This document shows, piece after piece, positions 25,700 to 35,144 of a stretch of DNA of 64,000 bases (position 1 is the first letter of the stretch; each line of letters begins with the position of its first letter). Made by a program: the position numbers and the translations under genes. The stretch is from an uncultured Clostridia bacterium (GTDB taxonomy: Bacteria > Bacillota > Clostridia > Christensenellales > UBA1242), in NCBI GenBank assembly GCA_947588355.1, contig CANPYI010000003.1:1-64000 (forward strand), in the 5' to 3' direction. The notes beneath the pieces were generated by a model. The model did no database searches. It saw only the letters and a list, made by a program, of their open reading frames with translations, and had not been told where the DNA came from.

Positions 25700-27373
25700 A
25701 TGAGACAAATTTTTAAAGCTTTCAAAATAATTTGGAAAGTTTTGCATAGAAAAGAAAAGTTTTGTTTTATCGGTGTTTTTATATTGTGTTTGACAAGAGC
25801 TTTCAGTTATCTTGGTTTTGCACAGGTTTTAGCATGTTTAACAGCAAAAGCTTTGGGAAATAATGCAGTTTTTTTTGGAATAACTTTGCCAAATTCATTG
25901 AGTTTTCTTGATGTTGCAGCAATAAATTTTGCAATAATGGCTTTCTTTTTAATACTTAACATCTTTTCGAGAAATATGATGCTACGTTTTAGCGAAGGTT
26001 TAGCAAAAACAAGATATCGAGAATATGCTCTGAAAGAAATTTTGTCATTAAGAAAAAATATGGACTTGAAGCACACAACAGGCGAGATTATTTTTATTGT
26101 AGAAAGTTCATCAGATGCTGTAGTGGATTATATAAAAAACTTAAACATAAACATTGTACCTTATGTTTTTTCTTCAGTAATTGCATCGGTTTATCTGTTT
26201 TTTATAAACATTTTTATTGGTATAAGTTCTTTAGCCATGGCATTTTTGATTTTTGTTGTTGCAATGTGGCGAACAAAACTAGACAAAAAACTATTTAAAA
26301 ACATGGACATAGTAAATTCCAAAGTCAACAACAATATTTCAAATTGCATAAACAATTTACCTTTTATTTCTTTTATAAACTCAACCAATCATGAAATAGA
26401 GTTGCTAAAACAAAAGCACAAAAGATACAACAAAATTGTTGCAAAAAGAATGAATATACATATTTTCTATTGGTCTATCCTTTACATTATGGAATACGCT
26501 TTCATGTTTTTGGCAACATTTTTGTTGGTCAAAAATTCAGGCAATACCATTGATATCGACACAATAGTTTTACTTGTCTCTTATTTGGATAGGCTGTTTT
26601 CGCCTATCAACGATATGGGCTACAACTTAAATTTGCTAGTCAATCATTCAACTCGTGTGTGTCGTCTTGACGAGCTTTCCCCAAGTGCAGCTGACAGATT
26701 AAATCAACAAGAAAATTTGAAGAATGAACGTCAGCAAATCAACTATTTGCGAGGACACAAGATCAAAAAAATTCAAATGAAAAACATCGAAATTGAAATT
26801 GGACAGTTTCATCGTGCAGGGCTAAATGCAACTTTTGAAGCAGGAAAAATTACTTGCATTTGTGGTCCTAGTGGAAGTGGAAAAACAACTCTCTTGGGTT
26901 GTCTTTTGGGCTTGAAAGAATATAAAAGTGGATCAATCATCATCAATGACCAACTTCGTGTGAGTTCTTTGTTTTATATATCAAACAAAATCAATTTGAC
27001 ATTACAAAATTGTACCATCTTTGACAGAAGTGTAATTGAGAATATTGCATATCCAAAGTCAGAGCCAAATGCCTTTGCAAAAAAGAACATCAAAAAGTTT
27101 GAACTTGAGAAGGTAGCAGAGCGAACAAACAATGACGAAACTAATCTACTTGATCAGCTTTCAGGTGGCGAAAAAAAACGAATTTCTTTTGTAAGGGCTG
27201 TTTCACGCCGAGGAGATATTTACATATTTGATGAACCAACAAACGATCTTGACAACAAAAATGTTCAACTTGTTTTAGAAATGATGTGCAAAGTAAAGAA
27301 AAACGATATTGTGATTGTTGTATCACATGATAAGCGAGTTATTGAAATTTCAGATGAAATAGTAAATTTATGA
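25700..27373 (+). CDS. ABC exporter-type half transporter
   Basis: The 557-residue protein fuses about six membrane helices (residues 20-320) to an ATPase domain. The ATPase has Walker A GPSGSGKTT (about 389), signature LSGGEKKR (about 487) and Walker B IYIFDEPTNDLD (about 510). ABC exporters work as dimers, so it either forms a homodimer or has a partner elsewhere. The substrate is unknown; there is no C39 peptidase domain or peptide gene nearby. ATG 25700 has AAGGA just upstream, better than the in-frame ATG at 25679. The gene looks more A+T-rich than its neighbours and sits right behind a tRNA gene, hinting at acquisition. Confidence 0.85.
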   Translation: MRQIFKAFKIIWKVLHRKEKFCFIGVFILCLTRAFSYLGFAQVLACLTAKALGNNAVFFGITLPNSLSFLDVAAINFAIMAFFLILNIFSRNMMLRFSEGLAKTRYREYALKEILSLRKNMDLKHTTGEIIFIVESSSDAVVDYIKNLNINIVPYVFSSVIASVYLFFINIFIGISSLAMAFLIFVVAMWRTKLDKKLFKNMDIVNSKVNNNISNCINNLPFISFINSTNHEIELLKQKHKRYNKIVAKRMNIHIFYWSILYIMEYAFMFLATFLLVKNSGNTIDIDTIVLLVSYLDRLFSPINDMGYNLNLLVNHSTRVCRLDELSPSAADRLNQQENLKNERQQINYLRGHKIKKIQMKNIEIEIGQFHRAGLNATFEAGKITCICGPSGSGKTTLLGCLLGLKEYKSGSIIINDQLRVSSLFYISNKINLTLQNCTIFDRSVIENIAYPKSEPNAFAKKNIKKFELEKVAERTNNDETNLLDQLSGGEKKRISFVRAVSRRGDIYIFDEPTNDLDNKNVQLVLEMMCKVKKNDIVIVVSHDKRVIEISDEIVNL

Positions 27374-27449
27374 CAAAATAAAAATTAATTTAAGATTACC
27401 CAAATAGCAATTGAATTTTTTATACGGTATTTTAAGCAAAAATCAAAAA

Positions 27450-27475
27450 AAACAGGCATTTTTGCCTGTTTTTTT
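27450..27475. terminator. Bidirectional terminator
   Basis: A 9-bp stem (AAACAGGCA 27450-27458 / TGCCTGTTT 27463-27471) has a TTTT loop, a T run on the plus strand and an A run on the left. It ends both the ABC exporter gene and the convergent valS. Confidence 0.88.
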
Positions 27476-29891
27476 ATTCCAAAATAGGTTTTCCTATTTC
27501 TATTGAAAAACTTCCTTTTGCAAAGTTTATATTTCTTACAGAACAAACTGCTTTGATATCCGACTCGCAATCTTTCAAAAAATCCAGGTTTTGTGCAGTG
27601 ATTGTCATTTGATCAATCTCAGTTTTCATGCTCAATTTGTTTTCGCCCTTAAATGCTCTGACTTTTGACACAATATCAACCACCATATCGCCGTTTTGTA
27701 TGATATTTTGTTCATTTTCAACATCAATCTTTGAAAGTGTTGTCAAATGGATTGAAATCTCTTTTTCAAACTTTCGGAAATAATTTTGATAAATTTCCTC
27801 AGTGATATATGGCATTGTGATTGCAAACAATTTCAAAACGCCCAAAAGCACATTATAGCATGCCCATTGTGCCGAAGTTTTGGCTTCCTCGCCGTATATT
27901 TCTGGTTTGTAAAGGCGATTTTTGGCAATTTCGATATAGTTGTCACAGAAGTTCCAGAAAAACTTTTCTATCTCGCTTTTTGCGTAGCCCATTTCAACAT
28001 TTTCATATTGAGCACAAGTTTTTTCAAATGCTTCGTTAAATTTGTGCATGATGAATCTGTCCATAGGCAAAATTTTTGCTGGTTTTGTTGGAATATAGTC
28101 CTCCATAAAAGAGAGTACAAATTTGGAAGCGTTCCAAAGTTTGTTTAAAAGTTTGTAACCGTCTTTCAAGCCGTCGTCAGTAAGCATAACATCTCGCCCA
28201 TACGCCCCGATTGCGCACCAATACCTTATCACATCGGCACTGTACTGCTCTATCATCTCATTTGGACCAAGTTTGCTGTTTGAAAGATGTTTTGAAAGTT
28301 TAACGCCCTTATCCGCCATAACCCAACCATTGACAATCAATTTTTTCCAAGGCAGGCAGTTTTGATGATAATATGCTTTAATTATCGTTCTCAAACTCCA
28401 TGTAGTGATGATATCTCGCCCGCAAAAACGCATATCCATAGGCATACGCTTTGCACATTCTTTTTCATTTTCTGCCCAATCACAGTTTATTTGAGGTGTC
28501 ACCGAGGAAGTTGCCCAAGTGTCCATAATATCATTTTCTGGAACAAACTCATTTGAGCCACATTCACACTTTGTTTTTGGCATAGTTGAAAGAGGGTTTA
28601 CCGGCAAATCTTTTTCATCTGCAAAAATAGGTTTACCGCATTTTTTGCAGTACCAAACAGGAAACGGCACACCAAAATACCTTTGACGCGAAATGGACCA
28701 ATCTTGATTGAGATTGTTCACCCAAGCCATGTAACGCGCTTTCATATTTTCTGGATGCCATTCAACTTGATTTCCAAGTTCTGTCCATTTTTTTCTTAAT
28801 TCCTCTGTTGAAGTGCGAATAAACCACTGTTTTTTAGACAAGAACTCAATAGGCTCTTCGCAACGTTCATGCACTTTCACAGCATGCACGATAGGATCTT
28901 GCTTATAGATGTATCCTGCAGATTTGAGATCTTCAATAATTTGTTTGCGAGCCTCAATAATCTTCAGTCCGGCATATTTTCCGGCTATTTCGGTCATTCT
29001 GCCGCTGTCGTCTATTGCTGCTTTAAGTGGAAGTTTATATTCTCTCCACCATTCAACGTCAGTCTGGTCACCAAAAGTACAGCACATAACAATGCCTGTA
29101 CCTTTGTCAATGCCAACCTTACTGTCCGCAAGCACCGTGACCTCATTTTGCTCAAAAAGAGGCACTTTGACCTTTTTTCCAACAAGATGAGCATATCTTT
29201 TGTCTTCAGGATTGACAAATATTGCCACACAAGCAGGCAAAAATTCTGGTCTTGTCGTTGCAATAGGAATTGTGCCGGAGCCATCTGCCAAGCGAAAATT
29301 AAGATAGTTGAAAACACTTGCAAGTTCTTTGTCCTCAAGTTCCAATTCAGCAACACTTGTGTGACATTTGCAACACCATGGAGATGGCTTTTCCTCGCGA
29401 TATGCAATCCCCTTTTTTGCAAGTTCGATAAACGACTTTTGGCTGGTTTTTTGGCTGTGATTGTCAATAGTGTTGTATCCAAGCAAAACATCACAACTCA
29501 TTCCAGACCTCATGATAAGGTCACGATAACTTTGATTGTATTTTGCCACCAACTCCAAAGCAATTTTTGTAAATTCCTCTCTTGGAATAGTGTGAGCCTT
29601 TATTTTCTTTTCTTTTTCCACCAAAAGTTCGGTTGGAAGTCCATTGTTGTCAAATCCAAGTGGATAAAACAAATTTTTGCCAAGCATACGGTTGTAACGT
29701 GCATACATATCCGCTTGTGCAAAGCCAAAAATATGCCCCATATGAAGATGACCACTTACAGTTGGTGGTGGAGTGTCAATAGAAAAAGTTGGCTTGTTTG
29801 ATTTTTCGTCAAACTTGTAAACTTGATTTTCCTGCCAAAATTTTTCCCACTTTGGCTCTTTTTCTGCGAAATTATATTTATTATCTAACAT
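27474..29891 (-). CDS. valS: Valyl-tRNA synthetase (short form)
   Basis: This 805-residue class I synthetase charges tRNA-Val. Its motifs are H50-M-G-H53 in PPPTVSGHLHMGHIFGFAQ and KLSKH near residue 532. An editing domain (IPIATTRPEFLPACVAIFVNP) and a zinc-binding C-x2-C pair (WYCKKCGKP, KCECGSNE) are also present. It ends just after the anticodon-binding part and lacks the C-terminal coiled-coil arm usual in bacterial ValRS of about 880 residues. The start has AAAGGAC upstream. There is no T-box leader: only 128 bp separate it from the divergent lipoprotein gene. Confidence 0.95.
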   Translation of the reverse strand: MLDNKYNFAEKEPKWEKFWQENQVYKFDEKSNKPTFSIDTPPPTVSGHLHMGHIFGFAQADMYARYNRMLGKNLFYPLGFDNNGLPTELLVEKEKKIKAHTIPREEFTKIALELVAKYNQSYRDLIMRSGMSCDVLLGYNTIDNHSQKTSQKSFIELAKKGIAYREEKPSPWCCKCHTSVAELELEDKELASVFNYLNFRLADGSGTIPIATTRPEFLPACVAIFVNPEDKRYAHLVGKKVKVPLFEQNEVTVLADSKVGIDKGTGIVMCCTFGDQTDVEWWREYKLPLKAAIDDSGRMTEIAGKYAGLKIIEARKQIIEDLKSAGYIYKQDPIVHAVKVHERCEEPIEFLSKKQWFIRTSTEELRKKWTELGNQVEWHPENMKARYMAWVNNLNQDWSISRQRYFGVPFPVWYCKKCGKPIFADEKDLPVNPLSTMPKTKCECGSNEFVPENDIMDTWATSSVTPQINCDWAENEKECAKRMPMDMRFCGRDIITTWSLRTIIKAYYHQNCLPWKKLIVNGWVMADKGVKLSKHLSNSKLGPNEMIEQYSADVIRYWCAIGAYGRDVMLTDDGLKDGYKLLNKLWNASKFVLSFMEDYIPTKPAKILPMDRFIMHKFNEAFEKTCAQYENVEMGYAKSEIEKFFWNFCDNYIEIAKNRLYKPEIYGEEAKTSAQWACYNVLLGVLKLFAITMPYITEEIYQNYFRKFEKEISIHLTTLSKIDVENEQNIIQNGDMVVDIVSKVRAFKGENKLSMKTEIDQMTITAQNLDFLKDCESDIKAVCSVRNINFAKGSFSIEIGKPILE

Positions 29892-30019
29892 TTCATTTGT
29901 CCTTTTTGTGTTTATTTTTTATAATACCACACATTTACAAGAAAAACAAAACAATTTTTGTAAAACAACAAAACACAATTTTGTATTTTTGCATATCTTT
30001 GATTTTGTAAGGAGGAAAA

Positions 30020-31042
30020 ATGAAAATTTGTAAAAAACTTGGAATTTGTTGCTTGGCACTGTTGATGATTGTGTCAACCGCTGTTTTGGCAACCGCTTGT
30101 GGTGGAAAAGACTGGAACAAAATCGAACTTAACGAAGTCACACACAGCATCTTTTATGCACCACTCTATGTCGCCATGAACGAGGGTTACTTTAAAGACG
30201 AAGGCTTGACAATCTCGTTGACAAATGGCGGCGGCTCAAATGTGTCCATGAACGCTCTTTTAAACGGCTCGGCGGACATAATTTTGGCAGGACCAGAAAC
30301 GTCTGTCTATACACAACATGTTGCCGATGCACCAAAAGTTTTTGGACAACTGACAACCTGCGATGGCTCGTTTATCATTTCAAAGACTCACATCGATGAT
30401 TTTGACCTTAAAGATTTGAAAGGAAAGTCCATAATAGGTGGCAGACCGGGCGGAATGCCGGCTATGACATTAAACTACATTCTTCATGAAAACAACATCG
30501 AGATTGGAGATGGAGAAGACAAGGTGAAGGTGCGTTCTGATGTCGATTTCAACAACACCGCATCTGTTTGGGCAAGTGACAGCACTATTGATTTTTGCGC
30601 CTTGTTTGAGCCAACAGCAACAAACATGACAAAAGAGAATGCCAATTATCAAATCGTTGCCAGCCTTGGCAAACTTTTGGAAAAACGTATGCCATACACC
30701 TGCTTTGCAGCACGAGAAAGTTACTTAAAAGATCATGCAGATGTTGCAGAAAAATTCATTAAGGCAGTTTTGCGTGGGGAAAAATTTATTGAAAATCACA
30801 CCGATGCCGAAGTTGCAAAGGCACTTAAGGATTCATTCTCTGTCAACACTTTGGAAGAACTCGAAGCATCTGTAAGACAATATCGCAGTATTGAAGCGTG
30901 GTCAAAAGACATGATTTTGACAAAAGAGTCTTTTGAAAATCTTATGGATATTTTGGAATTCAACAAAACAATCGCTTCACGCTCTGATTGGGCAAATATT
31001 GTTGACAACACAATTGCAGAAAAATTGAAATCTGCAGTATAA
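30020..31042 (+). CDS. ABC transporter substrate-binding lipoprotein (NMT1/SsuA-like)
   Basis: The 340-residue protein has a lipoprotein signal with lipobox L-A-T-A-C27 (numbered at Cys). It continues with the periplasmic-binding fold of the NMT1/ThiY/SsuA group: FYAPLYVAMNEGYFKDEGL, LLNGSADIILAGPETSVY, DLKDLKGKSIIGGRPGGMPAM. Members bind thiamine precursors, sulfonates, nitrate or similar ligands; the ligand here is not predictable. It has a strong AAGGAGG site and its own terminator. No permease or ATPase gene is adjacent, so it is an orphan that must join a transporter encoded elsewhere. Confidence 0.88.
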   Translation: MKICKKLGICCLALLMIVSTAVLATACGGKDWNKIELNEVTHSIFYAPLYVAMNEGYFKDEGLTISLTNGGGSNVSMNALLNGSADIILAGPETSVYTQHVADAPKVFGQLTTCDGSFIISKTHIDDFDLKDLKGKSIIGGRPGGMPAMTLNYILHENNIEIGDGEDKVKVRSDVDFNNTASVWASDSTIDFCALFEPTATNMTKENANYQIVASLGKLLEKRMPYTCFAARESYLKDHADVAEKFIKAVLRGEKFIENHTDAEVAKALKDSFSVNTLEELEASVRQYRSIEAWSKDMILTKESFENLMDILEFNKTIASRSDWANIVDNTIAEKLKSAV

Positions 31043-31046
31043 AACA

Positions 31047-31076
31047 AAAAACCGCTGAAAATAGGCGGTTTTTTTT
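31047..31076. terminator. Bidirectional terminator
   Basis: AAAAACCGC (31047-31055) pairs with GCGGTTTTT (31065-31073). T runs follow on both strands. It separates the lipoprotein gene from convergent recA. Confidence 0.88.
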
Positions 31077-31095
31077 AACAAAATTTTGTTTAATT

Positions 31096-32142
31096 TCAGT
31101 CTTCCATGTTGTCAGAGTCGTCCCCAGAAGAGAAATCAGTGTTTCCAACGGCTTGTTCACGAATTTTCTTTTCAAGTTCGTCCATAATCTGAGGATTTTT
31201 TTCAAGATACAATTTTGTATTTTCCTTGCCCTGTCCAACTTTTTCGTCGTTGTACGAAAACCATGCGCCGCTTTTTTTGATCAAGCCAAGATTGAGAGCC
31301 ATATCAAGCACACAGCCAGAACGAGAAATTCCCTTTCCGTACATAATATCAAATTCAGCCACTTTAAATGGAGGAGCCATTTTGTTTTTGACAACCTTAA
31401 CTTTTGTACGGTTTCCAATCACGTTTTGACCTTCTTTTATGGTGTCAGTTTTGCGAACATCAAGACGCACACTGGCATAAAACTTGAGCGCCTTTCCGCC
31501 AGTCGTAGTTTCTGGATTACCAAACATAACTCCAATTTTTTCTCGAAGTTGATTGATAAAAATCACTGCTGTGTTGCTTTTTGAAGAAACAGAAGTCATT
31601 TTTCTGAGTGCTTGGCTCATCATTCGTGCTTGAAGTCCAACATGATTGTCGCCCATTTCGCCGTCAATCTCTGCCTTTGGAGTGAGCGCAGCAACACTGT
31701 CCACAACGATAACATCAAAAGCGCCTGAGCGAATCAAAGTGTCGCAAATATTGAGTGCTTGCTCGCCGTTGTCTGGCTGAGAAACATACAAAGCTTTGGT
31801 GTCAACACCCAATTTTTCTGCATAAGCAGGGTCAAGTGCATGTTCCGCATCAATAAAGGCAGCACGACCACCATTTTTTTGTGCCTCGGCAACAATATGC
31901 AATGAAACAGTTGTTTTTCCCGAACTTTCCGGGCCATAAATCTCTACAATTCTTCCGCGAGGAACACCACCTATGCCAAGTGCAAGGTCAAGTGTCAAAC
32001 AGCCGGTTGAGATAACCTCCACTTTTTGATAAGGTTGGTCGCCAAGTTTCATAATAGCACCCTTACCATAATCCTTTTCAATTTTCAAAAGTGCTTGTTC
32101 CAATGCTTCAACACGAGCATCTTTTTTCTCTTTCTCCGCCAT
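31096..32142 (-). CDS. recA: Recombinase RecA
   Basis: The 348-residue recombinase polymerises on single-stranded DNA to drive strand exchange and LexA cleavage. Walker A is GPESSGKTT (70-78). IDAEHALDP, the L1/L2 region ([38 protein letters not shown]) and an acidic C-terminus (DDSDNMED) are all present. It follows the degenerate cinA, as in the common pgsA-cinA-recA order, but has its own promoter at 32174-32201. I see no GAACnnnnGTTC-type LexA box near that promoter, so SOS control is not evident from the sequence. Confidence 0.98.
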   Translation of the reverse strand: MAEKEKKDARVEALEQALLKIEKDYGKGAIMKLGDQPYQKVEVISTGCLTLDLALGIGGVPRGRIVEIYGPESSGKTTVSLHIVAEAQKNGGRAAFIDAEHALDPAYAEKLGVDTKALYVSQPDNGEQALNICDTLIRSGAFDVIVVDSVAALTPKAEIDGEMGDNHVGLQARMMSQALRKMTSVSSKSNTAVIFINQLREKIGVMFGNPETTTGGKALKFYASVRLDVRKTDTIKEGQNVIGNRTKVKVVKNKMAPPFKVAEFDIMYGKGISRSGCVLDMALNLGLIKKSGAWFSYNDEKVGQGKENTKLYLEKNPQIMDELEKKIREQAVGNTDFSSGDDSDNMED

Positions 32143-32173
32143 TTTTTTCTCCTAATCAATCAAATATAGTTAT

Positions 32174-32201
32174 ATTATATCAAAAACACCGAACATTTCA
32201 A
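32174..32201 (-). promoter_or_regulatory. recA promoter
   Basis: On the minus strand, TTGAAA (32196-32201), a 16-bp spacer and consensus TATAAT (32174-32179) with an extended -10 TG. It is about 32 bp upstream of the recA start. Confidence 0.75.
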
Positions 32202-32217
32202 AGTGATTTAATGACAA

Positions 32218-33180
32218 TTATTTGCAGACACACAAAAGCCTAAACAAAGCAAAATCCACAACATTGTTCAAAACTTGATAAAAATCTCCTGAAAAAGTGG
32301 TTGAAAACACATGTATTTGCTGCTTGTTTCCAACCGCAACAAAAAACTTTTCGTTGTCCCCCAAAACTGCCATTGTCAGGTCGGTTTTTGCAGAATTCAT
32401 CAAATTTTTTGCAACCTCAAAGGCGGTTTCTTTGCTCGCCAAACCGTGTTCACTCAAAAATTCTTGACTTATTGACAATTTTTGAAAATCTTCATTTGAA
32501 AGCAAAACATGACATTCCTTGACAACCGGAGACAAACTGTTTAATGCCCCGCACACAAGTCCAGAAGTTACTTGCTCTGCAATTGCCACACTAAGCCCGT
32601 TTTTTTTCAAAAATTGACTGCAAGTGGAAGCAACACTTTCATTTTCTGACGAATAAAGGTTTTCTGCAAAGGCATTTTTCAAAAGTTCCGGATTTACAGA
32701 AGAAGAGCAGTAAATTGTATGTAAAATAGGACTTTTTGTTATGATTTTATAATCACATCTTATTGAATTGAAAATGTTTTCAATATATCCCAAAGTTTTT
32801 CCAAACACACTGAAAACAAGTGGAGATTGATTTTCCAAAAATTCCTTCAAGAACATCTGATAATCAACTTCAAAAGGCAAAAACAGTATTCGTTTTTCAA
32901 CATTTCCGTCATTTTTGTGTTCCATCAAAACTGCTTGCTCATGAAGTAGCGTAAAACTGTCGCCCTCTTTTTTTATGTTTTCCAGCAAGCCGTCAAGATA
33001 TTGATTTTCACAAATGACAATTGCCTTGTCAAAATCTTGCCCGCACTCGCCCTCACAATCGGTTTGCGTGTGGCAAATTATGTAAGAAAAATCAAAATGC
33101 CCCAAATTTAAAAGTGCATCTTCAATTTTTCTTGTGCAAAAATTTTGATTTCCAGTGAAAACAATCACTCTATTTTTCAT
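32218..33180 (-). CDS. Degenerate CinA-like protein
   Basis: The 320-residue protein is in the exact place of cinA (between pgsA and recA) and is CinA-like but divergent. Its C-terminal half keeps the outline of the PncC nicotinamide-nucleotide deamidase domain: SVAIAEQVTSGLVCGALN where active members have a TAESCTGG-type motif, then VLLSNEDFQKLSIS and LSEHGLASKETAFEVAKNLM. The catalytic-loop Ser/Cys are missing. The N-terminal half matches the MoCF/CinA domain only weakly. It probably has lost deamidase activity. The start overlaps pgsA by 11 bp. Alternative: an unrelated protein in a conserved place, less likely. Confidence 0.65.
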   Translation of the reverse strand: MKNRVIVFTGNQNFCTRKIEDALLNLGHFDFSYIICHTQTDCEGECGQDFDKAIVICENQYLDGLLENIKKEGDSFTLLHEQAVLMEHKNDGNVEKRILFLPFEVDYQMFLKEFLENQSPLVFSVFGKTLGYIENIFNSIRCDYKIITKSPILHTIYCSSSVNPELLKNAFAENLYSSENESVASTCSQFLKKNGLSVAIAEQVTSGLVCGALNSLSPVVKECHVLLSNEDFQKLSISQEFLSEHGLASKETAFEVAKNLMNSAKTDLTMAVLGDNEKFFVAVGNKQQIHVFSTTFSGDFYQVLNNVVDFALFRLLCVCK

Positions 33181-33814
33181 TGGTCTTATCCTTTTTCTCC
33201 ATCAAAACTTGCTTGTTGCTTACAATATAATTTATCCCCGAATATATTGTCAAAATCACCGTCAAAGCAAGCATAACATATCCAATTATGCAAAGCACAC
33301 CATTTGCCGTGCCTGCGATAACAGAATAAAACTCTTCAACCAGAAATGCATAAACAAAGTAGTATATCAGCGTTGCCAATTGCACACAAGTTTTCACTTT
33401 TCCGATCATATCCGCTGCAATAATGACATTTTTTGTGACAGCAACCATTCGGAATGCGGAAATAATAAACTCACGTGCCAACACAATTATCGCGGCAATA
33501 ACGCCAACATACGTAGGATAAATGGCAGGCTCCAACAACTGACCACCATTTGGCACGATAGGCACACTTATCAAAAGCAGCAGCCCGCACATAACAAGCA
33601 CCTTGTCGGCAATAGGATCCAAAAATTTTCCTAAGTCTGTCACAAGGTTGCGCTTTCGGGCAATATGACCATCAAGGTAGTCAGTGAAACTTGCTACGCA
33701 AAAGATAAGCACAGCAATCAACTTTCCGTAAGGAATAAAAGATGCAAGATAGAAAAAAATGAAAAGTGGAATCAACAATATTCTGCAAAGTGTAATTCTG
33801 TTTGGCAAATTCAT
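33170..33814 (-). CDS. pgsA: CDP-diacylglycerol--glycerol-3-phosphate 3-phosphatidyltransferase
   Basis: The 214-residue integral membrane enzyme makes phosphatidylglycerol phosphate, the committed step to phosphatidylglycerol and cardiolipin. The CDP-alcohol phosphotransferase motif is complete: D45-x2-D48-G-x2-A-R-x8-G62-x3-D66-x3-D70. About five membrane segments surround it, and the start MNLPNRITLCRILLIPL is typical. The gene overlaps rimO by 4 bp upstream and cinA by 11 bp downstream, so ftsK-rimO-pgsA-cinA is a tightly coupled operon. Confidence 0.95.
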   Translation of the reverse strand: MNLPNRITLCRILLIPLFIFFYLASFIPYGKLIAVLIFCVASFTDYLDGHIARKRNLVTDLGKFLDPIADKVLVMCGLLLLISVPIVPNGGQLLEPAIYPTYVGVIAAIIVLAREFIISAFRMVAVTKNVIIAADMIGKVKTCVQLATLIYYFVYAFLVEEFYSVIAGTANGVLCIIGYVMLALTVILTIYSGINYIVSNKQVLMEKKDKTNEK

Positions 33815-35130
33815 ACAACTTCTCCTTTAAAATTTTCGCCGTCAAAATCTGAAAATTTGACCATAATCATGTCTCCGACTTTGATATGACCATTATCCAC
33901 AATTTCCACTCCAAAGTCAACTGTTGGAGAAAGAAATTCGGTGTGTCCGACAAAAACTCCTTTGTTTTCGTCAAAATAGTCAACAAGTGTCAAAAAACTT
34001 TTCCCCAATCTTTCACGAGCATGGTTTGAAGCGATTTGATTCTGAATTTTTTGGACCTTTTTAAGTCTTATTTTTTTGATAAACTCACGCACTTGTCCAT
34101 TCATGAAATAACTTGGCGTGTTTTCTTCACGATAGTATGGGAAAAATCCCGCATAATCAAACTTGCTTTCTTCCAAAAATGTGCAAAGTTTTGCAAAGTC
34201 CGCTCTTGTTTCAGTTGGATAGCCAACAATAAATGTCGTTCTCAAGGCAATTTGCGGATATTTTTCTTTCAGTTTTTTGACAAGTTGGCGTGTTTTTTCT
34301 TCGTCAAGATGTCTGCGCATGCTTTTTAGTATTCTTTCGTCGATATGTTGCAAAGGAATGTCCAAATATTTGCACATTTTGTCCTCTTTTGCAATAAACT
34401 CCAAAAGTTTGTCTGTCGTTTTTTCTGGATAGGCATAATGCAGTCTTATCCACTGTATTCCGTCAATTTTGCAAAGTTTTTTGCACAATTCCAAAAGTTT
34501 GTTTTGCCCGTACAAATCTTCCCCATAGCGTGTCACATCTTGTGCAACAAGAATCAATTCCTTGACACCGTTTTTTGCCAAATATTTTGCCTCGTCAATC
34601 AAAGTGTCCATATCAAAACTGATATATCTTCCTTTGATTCGTGGAATGGTGCAATACGAACAAGCATTGCTGCACCCCTCTGCAATTTTCAGATAGGCAA
34701 AACTTCCCCTGTTAGTAAAAATTCTGCCAAATCTTTCCTGATGCTTGCTTTCCGGCACATTGTAAAGTTTTTCAATAATTTGGCAAATATTCTCGTTGTC
34801 TTTTGCTGTCAAAAAACAGTCAACCTCAGGAATTTCTTTGCAAAGTTCAGTTTTATGCCTTTGTGGCAAGCAACCTGACACCAAAACTTTTTCGATTTTT
34901 CCTTTGCTTTTCAAAAGGCACATTTCAAAAATATTTGAAAGTGCCTCTTTTTTTGCCGGAGTGATAAAAGCACAGGTATTGACAATCACAATGTTGGCAT
35001 CACTGACATTATCCACAATTTCAAGGCCATAATCGGAAAGGCGAAATAGCATTTTTTCCAAATCAACTCTGTTTTTGTCGCAGCCCAAACTTATGGCACT
35101 AACTTTTTTGTTTTTTAATCTTTCGTCCAT
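33811..35130 (-). CDS. rimO: Ribosomal protein S12 methylthiotransferase
   Basis: This 439-residue radical-SAM enzyme adds a methylthio group to an Asp of ribosomal protein S12. It has the N-terminal UPF0004 cluster cysteines C17, C53 and C87, the radical-SAM C153-x3-C157-x2-C160 in EGCSNACSYCTIPRIKG, and a C-terminal TRAM domain (about 375-439). The N-terminal SLGCDKNRVDLE is diagnostic of RimO over MiaB. It is second in the ftsK-rimO-pgsA-cinA operon, 14 bp after ftsK. Confidence 0.95.
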   Translation of the reverse strand: MDERLKNKKVSAISLGCDKNRVDLEKMLFRLSDYGLEIVDNVSDANIVIVNTCAFITPAKKEALSNIFEMCLLKSKGKIEKVLVSGCLPQRHKTELCKEIPEVDCFLTAKDNENICQIIEKLYNVPESKHQERFGRIFTNRGSFAYLKIAEGCSNACSYCTIPRIKGRYISFDMDTLIDEAKYLAKNGVKELILVAQDVTRYGEDLYGQNKLLELCKKLCKIDGIQWIRLHYAYPEKTTDKLLEFIAKEDKMCKYLDIPLQHIDERILKSMRRHLDEEKTRQLVKKLKEKYPQIALRTTFIVGYPTETRADFAKLCTFLEESKFDYAGFFPYYREENTPSYFMNGQVREFIKKIRLKKVQKIQNQIASNHARERLGKSFLTLVDYFDENKGVFVGHTEFLSPTVDFGVEIVDNGHIKVGDMIMVKFSDFDGENFKGEVV

Positions 35131-35144
35131 AAAAATCCTTTATT

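Noticed and set aside
28869-29801. Long antisense frame inside valS (310 residues)
   Set aside because: Same reason: a shadow of a conserved gene, with basic/Cys-rich composition typical of antisense reading.
32143-32217. LexA box at recA
   Set aside because: GAAC occurs once, but no GTTC partner at the right spacing was found.
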